DNA of 64,000 nt from Paenibacillus sp. NAIST15-1. Its GTDB lineage: Bacteria > Bacillota > Bacilli > Paenibacillales > Paenibacillaceae. Positions 1 to 7,986 of this stretch are shown piece after piece (the stretch's first letter is position 1; the number at the start of each line of letters is the position of its first letter). Position numbers and translations under genes: made by a program. The notes beneath the pieces were generated by a model. The model did no database searches and had not been told where the DNA came from. It saw only the letters and a program-made list of their open reading frames with translations. The stretch spans positions 62,001-126,000 of the forward strand of contig NZ_BBYF01000003.1 of NCBI RefSeq assembly GCF_001894745.1, read 5' to 3'.

Positions 1-1855
1 TATACTCATCAACAATAACGTAATTTTCTCCATCTTCTTCGATTAACATATCTCCCAAGTGTTCAATTGATTTCTCATTTATCTCAGAAATAATAACATT
101 TGCTGAACCGCCCAGAGATTTGGCAGCCTGATTGACCTCATTCATAGGCTTTTCCAAATCGTCAAATATGGATATAATATCCTTTTCTTTTTCATCTAGG
201 TTTTCAATAAAGGACACATAGTCTTCATTACTTGAAGCAAAAATCTCATCAAGAAAATGAACTGCGTCATTTCCATCTCCATTGGTTTCATTCTCTTGTT
301 CATCTGAGTTCTCATTGTTTTCTTCAACTACTTCTGTTTCATCCTTGTAATTTTCACGATAAATCTTGGCAAACTCTTCGTTAGCCGCTCTTTCTTTGTT
401 TACTTCATCCATATTTAAACTAAATGCAGGCGTTTTTATTGCATCGAACTCATCGTCTTTATTGGGTTGTTGCGGTATCAAACTACCACCAGCAGAATTC
501 GAACCTTCCCTAACCTTAACAAATCTTGTTTTTTTCGACGACGCCTTACTCTTAGAATCAATAAATTCATCCAGTTTCTCTTTCATCCCTTCCGGAAGTA
601 ATGATTCATCCACTTTAATTTTCCGCTTCTCACCCATAATATCTCGGACAGCATTTTCTGAAAGACGGAACAATACTGATAAGTCTATGGCTATTTTTTC
701 TTTTTCTGTTATGACCACTTTAGTTTCAGTTATTTGTGTAACCGGCCTCTCTACTACAGCAGAACGAAACAATTCCCGTTGTGTAACGCTTTTCTTTTCT
801 TGAAACCATTCATCAAAAATACTCTTACCGTTCTCTCTTAGAAGTTTTTCATACACCATGATACTACTTTTAAACATCTTATAGATTTTGGTTTTGTTGG
901 CATAGAAAAATTCCGTTGCTCTATAACCAACGACATAAGGTTTCCATGTCGAATATGATATTTTATCTAATTCGTCTTTATGTACTATCATTTGTTCGTG
1001 AAGTCTACTTTTTTGATAATCATAATTCTTAGAATAAGCTCCCCATTCTTTGGCTAGTTCTTCCTCGCCCAACTCCAGTAGGAAGTCACTTATCCATTGC
1101 GGAAGATATCTTTGAACGCCTGTAACAGTATCACGATAAACGTTGAACAGTTTAACTAAGATACTTGCATTGAAAGCAGCATTTTGATTAAACGAATAAT
1201 TGAGGAGTTCATAAGTAAAAAGAATGATGTAACTTAAATCCGTTTCTAAGAAATTTGCTCTAAGAAATTCACTTCGCCAGTACAAGTACCAATTTTCCTG
1301 CTTTTGATTCATACTATTAAACGTAGTCCAATATACGAATAAAGGTTCAAATCTGCAATATCTTCCTGGTGTATTCGAACGCGCATAAGAGTCCATCACA
1401 AAGTCGGTAGCATAGAATACATGCGTATTATTGTTAAAGTACTGATTTATCTCCTTATAGCTTTCTTGAATTCGAGTTGGAGTCTTTAAGTGACTATATT
1501 TGGGTAATATATTGCTTACCTCATTATAGAAAAGAGGACCTTTGACATAAATAGACTTTAAGTTATTTTTTGTATATCCTGAATCTTCATCTCGATCTTT
1601 CAAATTATTATCCTTTCTATTAAGGTAATCAATTGAAGGAGCGTCTTGATATCGATTTTTGAAATTTATCTCCTGTATCCATCGTTTCATGAAAAGCATA
1701 TCCATCCATCCCAAGATAATTGGGATATAAGTCCAGCAAAATAAGAGATAAAATACCCCTCGTACCGTTTTCCCCACATAAAATAAGTGGATTCCTAGTC
1801 CTCCTAGAAATAGTGCAAGAAAGTAACCCAAATTCAGTGATTTCTCCTTCTCCAT
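1..1855 (-). CDS. TM2 domain / TerB domain protein (3' end beyond the window)
   Basis: An open frame of 618 codons runs from an ATG at 1855 to the left edge without a stop, so the C-terminus is missing. A GGGAG ribosome site lies 8 nt upstream; an in-frame ATG at 1861 sits too close to it. Residues about 8-52 form a TM2 domain: two hydrophobic helices around GGLGIHLFYVGK and a following Trp/Ile-rich stretch. Residues about 100-330 match the TerB-N type (YWTTF followed by YLYWRSEFLR and DLSYIILF), and residues about 380-618 match TerB-C, with an acidic low-complexity linker between. TerB-family proteins are linked to tellurite/stress and membrane-associated defence-like functions; the role of this architecture is unclear. 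It probably sits in the membrane with a large cytoplasmic part. Identification is by motif only. Confidence 0.75.
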   Translation of the reverse strand, partial: MEKEKSLNLGYFLALFLGGLGIHLFYVGKTVRGVFYLLFCWTYIPIILGWMDMLFMKRWIQEINFKNRYQDAPSIDYLNRKDNNLKDRDEDSGYTKNNLKSIYVKGPLFYNEVSNILPKYSHLKTPTRIQESYKEINQYFNNNTHVFYATDFVMDSYARSNTPGRYCRFEPLFVYWTTFNSMNQKQENWYLYWRSEFLRANFLETDLSYIILFTYELLNYSFNQNAAFNASILVKLFNVYRDTVTGVQRYLPQWISDFLLELGEEELAKEWGAYSKNYDYQKSRLHEQMIVHKDELDKISYSTWKPYVVGYRATEFFYANKTKIYKMFKSSIMVYEKLLRENGKSIFDEWFQEKKSVTQRELFRSAVVERPVTQITETKVVITEKEKIAIDLSVLFRLSENAVRDIMGEKRKIKVDESLLPEGMKEKLDEFIDSKSKASSKKTRFVKVREGSNSAGGSLIPQQPNKDDEFDAIKTPAFSLNMDEVNKERAANEEFAKIYRENYKDETEVVEENNENSDEQENETNGDGNDAVHFLDEIFASSNEDYVSFIENLDEKEKDIISIFDDLEKPMNEVNQAAKSLGGSANVIISEINEKSIEHLGDMLIEEDGENYVIVDEY

Positions 1856-1861
1856 TATCAT

Positions 1862-2286
1862 CTCTCCCGTACTTATGTCATTTTCCATAATAAGATTTTA
1901 CCATTATGCCTGATATTAACAAAGTATGTTTCGTTAGGCTTCGTATTAATTGTTGCTATTTTGACCAAACCGAAAGTAGGTTTGCTACACTTTGGTCAAG
2001 GCGAGATGAAATATGTGAACGACATTAATTTATCCACCATTTTTCTATAGTTGATCTTTTCTGAAATGGTAATATATATGTAATAAAGACCAAGTGCGCT
2101 AACACTTGGTTCATACAATAATTGGCTTGGATGGATTATCCCTTCTAGGTCATAAAAGGATTAAAACCCGCCTTCGGCTTCCAATCTTCGGGTGGGTTTT
2201 TACTTTCTCTTGTTGTTATGATTAATGTACGTTAATAGTACAAGAATGAATGCGATGTTATTATGAAGTGACCTACTCCATTAAAA
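1862..2286. other. Intergenic region with inverted repeats
   Basis: No gene is seen in this stretch. It contains a 9-bp perfect inverted repeat (TTGACCAAA 1961-1969, TTTGGTCAA 1991-1999) upstream of the TM2-TerB gene, which could be an operator or a hairpin. A second, 8-bp hairpin (ACCAAGTG 2089-2096, CACTTGGT 2103-2110) and the terminator-like hairpin listed next follow. The rest is AT-rich without recognisable content. Confidence 0.4.
2163..2201. terminator. Bidirectional terminator-like hairpin
   Basis: AAAACCCGCC (2163-2172) pairs with GGTGGGTTTT (2191-2200) with one G-T pair, over an 18-nt loop, and has A- and T-runs at both ends. It lies downstream of the deaminase gene at 2287 and can serve either strand. 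Confidence 0.55.
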
Positions 2287-2793
2287 TTAACCATCATGCC
2301 ATTCAGTCCTTATCTTCCCTCGATACGAGAAAAACTCAGCCATCATCTTTCTCTGACGATCTTCTAATTCTTTTATCGGTGCGGCTTCAATAGATATATC
2401 TGAAAATCTATCGATAAATGATGGTTCTTGCTTTAATTTTCTCATCGCTCCCATTGATATATCATTCGCTGCCCAAACAACTCTCTTTATTGAGAAGGAT
2501 AGCAATATTGCGCCGCTACACATGGGACACGGCTCGCACGTTGTATATAACGTCAACTCTCTTTTCTTATATTTCTTGTTCTCCATATCCAGCATTAATT
2601 GTGATGCATTTCGTATCGCATCAACTTCGGCATGTGAAGTTGTATCACATTCAGAAAAAACCTTGTTTCTACCCTTACTAACAATCTCACCTATTGAATT
2701 TACTATTACTGCTCCAATTGGGTAAGTTCCTTCTTTCATAGATTTTTCAGCTTCCTCAAAAGCCACAAGGAGATACTTTCGATCTTCCTCCAC
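2287..2793 (-). CDS. Nucleoside/guanine deaminase-family protein
   Basis: A 168-residue zinc-dependent deaminase of the cytidine deaminase-like fold. It carries the two zinc motifs: HAE (within SHAEVDAIRNA) and PCxxC (TTCEPCPMCSGAI). Length and motif spacing fit the GuaD/TadA/nucleoside deaminase group; the SHAEVDAIRNA and TTCEPCPMC context resembles guanine deaminases more than cytidine deaminases. The likely reaction is hydrolytic deamination of a purine base or nucleoside in the cytosol; the exact substrate cannot be read from sequence. It starts at GTG 2793 with GAGGTG five nt upstream. It is monocistronic, between a terminator and the hairpin-plus-palindrome at 2852-2979, so it looks like an independent unit of the accessory region. 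Confidence 0.8.
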   Translation of the reverse strand: MEEDRKYLLVAFEEAEKSMKEGTYPIGAVIVNSIGEIVSKGRNKVFSECDTTSHAEVDAIRNASQLMLDMENKKYKKRELTLYTTCEPCPMCSGAILLSFSIKRVVWAANDISMGAMRKLKQEPSFIDRFSDISIEAAPIKELEDRQRKMMAEFFSYRGKIRTEWHDG

Positions 2794-2851
2794 TGAATCA
2801 CCTCATTCTCATCCTTCGGTCATTTCATATCTCGTTCCCGTATTTCACGAC

Positions 2852-2892
2852 ACGAGCCAGCCTTAGATAGATCTTATCTTAGGCTGGCTCGT
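2852..2892. terminator. Strong hairpin, AGCCTTAGATA family
   Basis: ACGAGCCAGCC plus TTAGATA pairs with TATCTTA plus GGCTGGCTCGT to give a nearly perfect stem of about 18 bp. It belongs to a dispersed family in this window (also 4381-4394 half copy, 20684-20726, 23570-23608). Three of the four lie 26-30 bp from an attC-like palindrome. It is likely a terminator or part of a composite repeat. Confidence 0.7.
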
Positions 2893-2920
2893 CTGTTGTT
2901 TAACCTCCATCCATTATTAT

Positions 2921-2979
2921 ACATCTAGCAACCAAGGGGCGAAAGCCCCCAGCGTGAATACTTTGTTGTTATAGGATCT
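2921..2979 (-). repeat. attC-like imperfect palindrome, copy A
   Basis: The left core ACATCTAGCAACCAAG (2921-2936) and right core GCGTGAATACTTTGTTGTTA (from 2952) flank a GGGGC-GAAA-GCCCC mini-hairpin (2936-2949). The arms CAACCAAG and CTTTGTTG are imperfectly complementary. It lies directly 3' of the MBL-fold gene, whose stop is at 2996. The same cores recur at 4425, 20753 and, less exactly, at 8621, 20037, 28693, 30151 and 30834. Confidence 0.6.
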
Positions 2980-2995
2980 CTGCGGCATCATAAAA

Positions 2996-3859
2996 TCACT
3001 TCAAATTAACGCTCTCTGAATGTAATATCTGATCGTTTACAAATGCTTTAATGAAGAATAGTTCATCTCCAATAGGCTGCCTACCATTTTCTTTTTCAAA
3101 AGTCTCTAAGGATGAATCTAATGAAGTTGAATTTGTGGCTTTACTGGCCGCTGTTAGCTGTTTCCAGAACGAATCCATTTCTTCGATATCGCAAATCGAT
3201 TCATGACCAACTATGAAATGACTCGCGTCGAATTTCTGAATATCTTCTATCATTGGCTCTAAATGAGACTTTCTATAGTGAAATAAAGAGTTTTTGGTTG
3301 TACTATAAATACTATCTCCAAGGAAAATTGCTTTTTCATCGGGAACATAAACGACTGTTGAATCATCAGTATGAGTGCTTCTGATTCTCTCAATAACACA
3401 AATCTTATTTCCTAAGTCCAGAACGAGAGACCCATCAAAAACAATATCCGAAGATTTTAACTTGAACACATCCCTATTTGGCACTTCATTCTTGATAATC
3501 TCCACACACTGCGAAGTCATCTTATTAGCATCTACATATTCTTGTAGAGAGCGATCGTCAAAAGAATAGCTTCGCCACGTATTCAATAATTGATTGGTAA
3601 GGCTATTCACAATAATCGTTGCATTATACTCATTCATCCCCAAAAAGTGATCCCAATGTGCATGTGTGATTACCAAATACTTAACCGGAGGTACGTTTAA
3701 TTTCTCGATTTCATTTAAAAAATCCCTAGCATGCTGAACAGAATTTCCTGCATCGATGACTAGACTATATTTGTCTCCACAAACCAACCCTAATGTCGGT
3801 CTTTCTTTCTCGTTTTGGTTAGATAAATAATAAATGGAATCACTCAATTTATTTAACAT
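2996..3859 (-). CDS. MBL-fold metallo-hydrolase
   Basis: A 287-residue metallo-beta-lactamase-fold protein. The signature HxHxDH is present as HAHWDHFLG near residue 67, preceded by the usual beta-strands (LVCGDKYSLVIDAG). Later ligands are visible in RSTHTDDSTVVYVPDEKAIFLGDSIY and FIVGHES. Such enzymes bind two zinc ions and hydrolyse lactones, thioesters, phosphoesters or beta-lactams; the substrate here is not evident. The start is ATG 3859 with AGAGGGG 7 nt upstream. It is a single-gene unit closed by palindrome A on its 3' side. Confidence 0.8.
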   Translation of the reverse strand: MLNKLSDSIYYLSNQNEKERPTLGLVCGDKYSLVIDAGNSVQHARDFLNEIEKLNVPPVKYLVITHAHWDHFLGMNEYNATIIVNSLTNQLLNTWRSYSFDDRSLQEYVDANKMTSQCVEIIKNEVPNRDVFKLKSSDIVFDGSLVLDLGNKICVIERIRSTHTDDSTVVYVPDEKAIFLGDSIYSTTKNSLFHYRKSHLEPMIEDIQKFDASHFIVGHESICDIEEMDSFWKQLTAASKATNSTSLDSSLETFEKENGRQPIGDELFFIKAFVNDQILHSESVNLK

Positions 3860-4088
3860 ACAATATCCCCTCTTTTAAGAACTTTAGTTTCTCACGAGTC
3901 TCTTCATCACAATTTTTCATTGGTACCACCCCCACCATTTAGTTATATTTTACAATTATAGCATCTCTCAAATGATATAGAAGGTAATAAACAATTATAA
4001 CTAAACAGTACTTAAGCTTAATAAAATAAGCAGGCTGCGGTAGCCTGCTCAACAAGATGTGTGATTAAATTATTGTTGCCTTACCTTA

Positions 4089-4292
4089 TCAACCGAAAAA
4101 GAAATCAAGAACATTCGAGCCAGCCGAAGATTTTTTATTGTAAAATTCGGAATACCCGCAATTTGCACAGTACACGACTATAAATTGATTGTGCTGAATA
4201 TCGAACATTTTGGATAACCCTGTGCCAGTCATTGCTACTTCTTTCGTCCTTGCGTCTTTGCTTCCGCATTTGATGCATCCTTTTTCACTCAT
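4089..4292 (-). CDS. Small Zn-ribbon protein (DUF2082-like)
   Basis: A 67-residue protein with two zinc knuckles (CIKCGS near residue 6 and CANCGYSEFY near residue 42) followed by a C-terminal NVLDFFFG. This matches the small zinc-ribbon family annotated in Bacillales as nucleic-acid-binding or DUF2082. The frame extends upstream to 4343, but the ATG at 4292 has GGGGAG 10 nt upstream and begins the family-typical MSEKGCIKCG, so it is preferred. The function is unknown, probably cytosolic. Confidence 0.7.
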   Translation of the reverse strand: MSEKGCIKCGSKDARTKEVAMTGTGLSKMFDIQHNQFIVVYCANCGYSEFYNKKSSAGSNVLDFFFG

Positions 4293-4380
4293 ACATCTGT
4301 CACTCCCCAACATGTTATGTTTCTTCGTACGTTTCCAAAGCATATAAGGTTGCGAAAAAACAGAATGAATCTATTTTCAA

Positions 4381-4470
4381 TTAGGCTGGGTCGTTAGTTG
4401 TGTGCTGTATCTTCCTCGGATTATACATCTGACAATAAGGAGGCGAAAGCCCTGATGCGTGAATATAACG
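4381..4470 (-). repeat. attC-like palindrome copy B with half hairpin
   Basis: A left core ACATCTGACAATAAGGAGGC (4425-4444) and a right core GCGTGAATATAACG (4457-4470) are the closest match to copies A and C. Thirty bp to the left lies a half copy of the AGCCTAA hairpin (TTAGGCTGGGTCGT, 4381-4394) without its partner arm. The arrangement and spacing equal those of copies A and C. Confidence 0.55.
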
Positions 4471-4705
4471 TGGTACTTTGTAAAAACCAATGAAAAAAGC
4501 TCCCGTCATGAGAGCTTTCCGTTCCATTCTCACTCGTAGCTAAATACGATGGAAATGAAATATTGATCGTGACTTTCAGAGCAACAAACACGATGAGTGT
4601 TCCAACTATCCAAAGTTTCATCTTGCCTGATCCCATTTGCCCTCGTTTATTGAGAAATAGTACCCATGACACTACAACCCCTTTATGAAATTTGTAATAA
4701 ACCAC
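4421..4705 (-). CDS. Doubtful small membrane ORF
   Basis: This 94-codon open frame has one convincing transmembrane stretch (LWIVGTLIVFVALKVTINI). Its last 15 codons lie in palindrome B, and codons about 62-70 overlap the rho-independent hairpin at 4493-4518. An internal ATG near 4636 follows a GAGGG. A stop inside the repeat is what cassette-borne genes often show, but the overlap with a terminator argues against expression. I do not recognise a family. Confidence 0.25.
   Translation of the reverse strand: MVYYKFHKGVVVSWVLFLNKRGQMGSGKMKLWIVGTLIVFVALKVTINISFPSYLATSENGTESSHDGSFFHWFLQSTTLYSRIRAFASLLSDV
4493..4518 (-). terminator. Terminator of the ABC/GntR operon
   Basis: On the minus strand AAAGCTC (complement of 4512-4518) pairs with GAGCTTT (complement of 4496-4502) and is followed by a run of six T. 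It lies about 200 nt after the GntR stop codon at 4718, and inside the doubtful ORF at 4421-4705. Confidence 0.6.
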
Positions 4706-4717
4706 ACCTGCCAGCTA

Positions 4718-5083
4718 TTAATAAATCTTTTTCAACAGCTCAATAACTTCATCTAGAGTGAGGCCAAAGGATTTGTAGTATGAAGTGTCGTTAACCATTT
4801 GCTTCAAAACCATTTCGTTGCGTATTTGCTGCATTTCGTCGGATGTGAATTCGGCTACGAAACACCCTTTACCTGTTACTGTATTTATCAAGCCACTTCG
4901 TTCGAGTTCTTCCCAGGCTTTCTTTACAGTGATGACACTCACACGAAGTTCAAGGGCTGCTTGTCGAATTGGTGGTAAACAATAGCCGCTTTCTAATTCG
5001 CCTTTCAAAATTTGAGCGCTGATTTGTTCGAAAAGCTGCTGATAAATCGGCTTTTCAGATGTGTTCGAAATAGATACGTTCAT
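4718..5083 (-). CDS. GntR-family regulator, YtrA/YhcF type
   Basis: A 121-residue short GntR regulator: an N-terminal winged helix-turn-helix (PIYQQLFEQISAQIL, LPPIRQAALELRVSVITVKKAW, ELERSGLINTVTGKGCFVAE) and only a short C-terminal helical tail, without a large effector domain. Members of this type repress their own ABC transporter operons in response to cell-envelope antibiotics. The gene is last in a three-gene operon, overlapping the permease by 4 nt. The palindrome at 6602-6626 in the operon promoter is its probable operator. Confidence 0.85.
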   Translation of the reverse strand: MNVSISNTSEKPIYQQLFEQISAQILKGELESGYCLPPIRQAALELRVSVITVKKAWEELERSGLINTVTGKGCFVAEFTSDEMQQIRNEMVLKQMVNDTSYYKSFGLTLDEVIELLKKIY

Positions 5084-5742
5084 TGGATCTCCACTTTTAG
5101 GAACCGTCTAACCGCAATCTGATAAGCGATCATAGTGAATGCAATAAATATCACGATTCCTGCAATCAAGATGGAAATTTGAAGCGTCATATTGCCAGCA
5201 CCGGCCCCATTGAAAATGTCATACAAATAAGGACTCTCGATTCCCACCCATTGGGCAACACCGGCAAAAACCATTGCAGCTGTTATAGATATAAGCTGCG
5301 CCGTACCATATTTATACGCCGTCTTATAAAACATAGGGAACAAGAAAATGTTATAGATCGCAAGCATAACAAAGTTTAGTCCCCAGAAACCCATGTACGG
5401 CGCGAAGAAGTGATACGTCACATTCGGGTATAGGTGAACCGTGAACAAACTGTAGATCATGGCAATTACAAGATGCAGTAATTCCAAGATAACAAAAACG
5501 GACATTCTTGCCTTCACCATGTCTTTCTTGGTCACAGGCATCATCGCGGTAAAGAGTAAATCGTTCGCGCCTCTAAATTGGGCGAACAAATTCGGTGCCG
5601 ATACCCAGAAAAAATACATAACCACAAGAAAATACAGCCAACCCGGAATGAGCATCAAGGCGCCCATCACAAAAGGAAATACAAAAAACATCGGATTTAC
5701 GCCTAACTTCAAATCTTTCATCAATAAGTTAAACATACGCAT
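5080..5742 (-). CDS. ABC-2 type permease subunit
   Basis: A 220-residue integral membrane protein with about six hydrophobic helices (for example MFFVFPFVMGALMLIPGWLY, FVILELLHLVIAMIYSLF, ISILIAGIVIFIAFTMIAYQ). Size, helix pattern and position after an ATP-binding subunit identify an ABC-2 permease of the YtrC/YtrD or bacitracin-exporter-like type. It overlaps the upstream ATPase gene by 14 nt and the GntR gene by 4 nt, indicating translational coupling. Cargo unknown; the operon type points to envelope stress or peptide antibiotic export. Confidence 0.8.
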   Translation of the reverse strand: MRMFNLLMKDLKLGVNPMFFVFPFVMGALMLIPGWLYFLVVMYFFWVSAPNLFAQFRGANDLLFTAMMPVTKKDMVKARMSVFVILELLHLVIAMIYSLFTVHLYPNVTYHFFAPYMGFWGLNFVMLAIYNIFLFPMFYKTAYKYGTAQLISITAAMVFAGVAQWVGIESPYLYDIFNGAGAGNMTLQISILIAGIVIFIAFTMIAYQIAVRRFLKVEIQ

Positions 5743-6583
5743 CCTCCTTTTTCGCGAAATAAATCATGATTTCCTCAAGACTCGGCGTAGCTGCTTTAAT
5801 ATCGGAGGATGGATCGAAGTCTTTGGAGTGGATCAATCCTGTGAAGCCGAATGAATTTATTTTGTAGGAAATTAACTTTTCCTTCACTTGGTTTAGCTGG
5901 CTTTCGTCACCACTCAACAGGCGGTAAGACGCAACAAATTCATCTTTCTCAGAACTGCTGATAATTTGTCCATTTTCGATAAAGGTAATGAAATCCGCGC
6001 ATTTTTCTAAATCTGATGTGATGTGAGTAGAAAATAGTATGCTGATTTCGCCATCTACTACGAGCTCTTGAAAAATATCGAGAAGATCGTCTCTTGCTAC
6101 CGGATCGAGTCCACTTGTTGGTTCATCGAGGATGAGGAGCTTCGCACCATGAGATAAGGCAAGGGCCAAACTGTACTTTACTTTCATTCCCGTTGACAAT
6201 TCGACGATTTTCTTGTTCTCATCCAATTTGAATCTTCTCAGATATTTGTAATAGGTTTCATCATCCCAATTCGTATAGAATTTCTTAATCACATCGGTCA
6301 ACTTCTTCATTTTGCTTCGCGTATAGAAATCGATGCCGCCGAATGCGAATCCGATCTCCTGCTTCAATCCCAGTTCGTGCTCGGCCATGTCCCTACCCAG
6401 AATGTGTACCTCGCCGCTGTCAATTTGAATCATATTCAGGATCGATTTTATTGTGGTTGTTTTACCTGCGCCATTGGCACCGATAAATCCCATAATATAA
6501 CCCTTTTCCAATTGAAACGACACATCTTTTAACTGAAAATTTTGAAACTTCTTGTTTACGTTTCGAATGTCTAATGCCAGCAT
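5729..6583 (-). CDS. ABC transporter ATP-binding protein
   Basis: A 284-residue ATPase with Walker A GANGAGKTT, signature LSTGMKVKYSLALAL, Walker B LLILDEPTSGLDP and an H-loop (STHITSDLEK). It resembles YtrB/BcrA-type subunits partnered with ABC-2 permeases. The frame extends to 6625, but ATG 6583 (MLALDIRNVNKKF) has a strong AGGAGG 7 nt upstream and the upstream codons overlap the operator, so 6583 is chosen. First gene of the operon, directly behind a consensus promoter and operator. Confidence 0.88.
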   Translation of the reverse strand: MLALDIRNVNKKFQNFQLKDVSFQLEKGYIMGFIGANGAGKTTTIKSILNMIQIDSGEVHILGRDMAEHELGLKQEIGFAFGGIDFYTRSKMKKLTDVIKKFYTNWDDETYYKYLRRFKLDENKKIVELSTGMKVKYSLALALSHGAKLLILDEPTSGLDPVARDDLLDIFQELVVDGEISILFSTHITSDLEKCADFITFIENGQIISSSEKDEFVASYRLLSGDESQLNQVKEKLISYKINSFGFTGLIHSKDFDPSSDIKAATPSLEEIMIYFAKKEDAYV

Positions 6584-6601
6584 AAGGGACCTCCTCATCA
6601 A

Positions 6602-6653
6602 ATTGTGCATGTCGTGTATGCACAATATAACACAGGAAATTTCTAGAAGTCAA
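6602..6653 (-). promoter_or_regulatory. Sigma-A promoter with GntR operator palindrome
   Basis: On the minus strand TTGACT (plus 6648-6653) and TTATAT (plus 6625-6630) are separated by exactly 17 bp, a near-consensus sigma-A promoter. Overlapping the -10 and extending downstream is a perfect 9-bp inverted repeat ATTGTGCAT / ATGCACAAT (6602-6610, 6618-6626) with a 7-bp spacer. A repressor bound there would block initiation. The GntR protein encoded at the end of the operon is the obvious candidate. Confidence 0.75.
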
Positions 6654-6800
6654 TTACTTCATGGCCTAATTTCCGGAATTTATTAAGCAATTTTTCAACT
6701 ATCCTAAGAATCCCTTCCCAAGTCATAACAGTTTTGTTATTTTGCTCGCTCTACCTACGGCGAGAGCAATCACCTCGCTCACCGATGCTCCTACCCACAT

Positions 6801-6830
6801 ACAAAAAAGCCTGCAATATTAATTGCAGAC
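6801..6830 (-). terminator. Rho-independent terminator
   Basis: CTGCAAT (6811-6817) and ATTGCAG (6822-6828) form a stem. On the minus strand it is followed by GGCTTTTTTG, so it ends the 8586-6926 gene group. The stretch 6660-6800 between it and the next promoter holds nothing recognised. Confidence 0.7.
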
Positions 6831-6925
6831 TCCTTAACTCTAGTAGATTCAGTTCAATGTGAAACATCAAATCACTTTATTTTTAGAGGTATGGTTAACT
6901 AAGGGATTACTTGCTCCTAAATAAT

Positions 6926-7423
6926 TCAACAAATTTTCCTGGATGACACTACCTCAACTAGTATTCCTTCATTTTTATAATTCTCTAGTTTCTCAATGTT
7001 AACCCATAAGGGCTCATTATTCCTTAACTTATGAAACCGGACTATACTATCATCTCCATGAAAAGTCAGGATGATTAGAAAACGATAATTAGGAAAATCT
7101 AATTTCAACTTCGCCGCCCACATACTGACAACTTTCTTTGCGAATCTTAAACCCTCTATTGGATTTTCTTCAAAAAATTTAGATACATCCCTCATATGAA
7201 CATGACTCTCTGCAGCTTCAAAACCTGTTCTATCTCCGAATTGACTAAGTATGAAATCCAAATTTAATTTTCTTTCAGACTCACTATCTTTTTGAATTAT
7301 GACACAACCTTCTACTTCAATAAAAGTAGGCCAAATAAGCTCAATCAGTTCTGTATGTTCATGAAAACGATTAACTTGTATTCTACTTAGTGCCTCATGC
7401 ATTTTTTGATTTGTTTTTTTCAT
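6926..7423 (-). CDS. Unrecognised protein
   Basis: A 165-residue soluble protein starting MKKTNQKMHEALSR at ATG 7423, chosen because AAGGGG lies 5 nt upstream; the frame opens further to 7456. It has mixed alpha/beta character with conserved-looking aromatic and charged patches (NYRFLIILTFHGDDSIVRFHK, LWVNIEKLENYKNEGILVEVV). No signal peptide or membrane segment. I do not recognise the family. It is the last gene of a tight minus-strand trio (8586-7987, 7982-7449, 7423-6926) before a terminator, suggesting co-expression with the membrane protein upstream. Confidence 0.55.
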   Translation of the reverse strand: MKKTNQKMHEALSRIQVNRFHEHTELIELIWPTFIEVEGCVIIQKDSESERKLNLDFILSQFGDRTGFEAAESHVHMRDVSKFFEENPIEGLRFAKKVVSMWAAKLKLDFPNYRFLIILTFHGDDSIVRFHKLRNNEPLWVNIEKLENYKNEGILVEVVSSRKIC

Positions 7424-7448
7424 TTTTACCCCTTTGATACTATGGATC

Positions 7449-7982
7449 TTAGACAATTGGACTTCGAGGTTTCCTCATTTTAAACTTTTTTAATTGCTGC
7501 TTTACTTTTACTATTATATATAAGATAACAGAGATACAAATATTGTTTAGTAATAATATATAAGGTAGTAAATAATCGTTTTGTAATACATCTTGTTGAT
7601 TCAAAATAAGATAAAAACCATGTACATAAGGTAGATAAATAAACCAAATAATTACCGGCCCAAAAAAACTCGGACTTTGATTATTGATTTCATTCACGTA
7701 TATCAAAAATAGTAAAAGCCAAAATAAGATACCCATGATTGATATAAATGAGACAGAGATAATGTTTTGTATATTGCGCTCTGATACTTTAATGAATATT
7801 CCCACAACCAAATAACTTACCCATCCAATCATATCAACCCATAAAGTATTTGATAAAAATTGATCATTTAAGTAAAGGAACGAAACCCAAAATCCAAATG
7901 AGAAAAATAAATGTAATCCGAATGAGATTCGGATATTTTTCTTTGTTTGTTCATCGAACTTAATAATATTCACTACCATCAT
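7449..7982 (-). CDS. Five-helix membrane protein, unrecognised
   Basis: A 177-residue protein that is almost entirely hydrophobic, with five predicted helices (around ISFGLHLFFSFGFWVSFLYL, WVDMIGWVSYLVVGIFI, ISIMGILFWLLLFLIYV, VIIWFIYLPYVHGFYLIL, ILLLNNICISVILYIIV) and a basic C-terminal tail (KQQLKKFKMRKPR). It begins four nt after the stop of the 7987 gene. Function unknown; the size and helix count are like immunity or small permease proteins, but nothing diagnostic is visible. Confidence 0.55.
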   Translation of the reverse strand: MMVVNIIKFDEQTKKNIRISFGLHLFFSFGFWVSFLYLNDQFLSNTLWVDMIGWVSYLVVGIFIKVSERNIQNIISVSFISIMGILFWLLLFLIYVNEINNQSPSFFGPVIIWFIYLPYVHGFYLILNQQDVLQNDYLLPYILLLNNICISVILYIIVKVKQQLKKFKMRKPRSPIV

Positions 7983-7986
7983 CCTC

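Noticed and set aside
366-803. Plus-strand frame of 145 codons
   Set aside because: It lies opposite the TerB gene, which has a continuous frame with recognised domains. The plus-strand translation is Ser-rich and resembles nothing.
4421-4705. Small membrane ORF as a confident gene
   Set aside because: It overlaps a terminator hairpin and its last codons lie in palindrome B, so it is listed only with low confidence.
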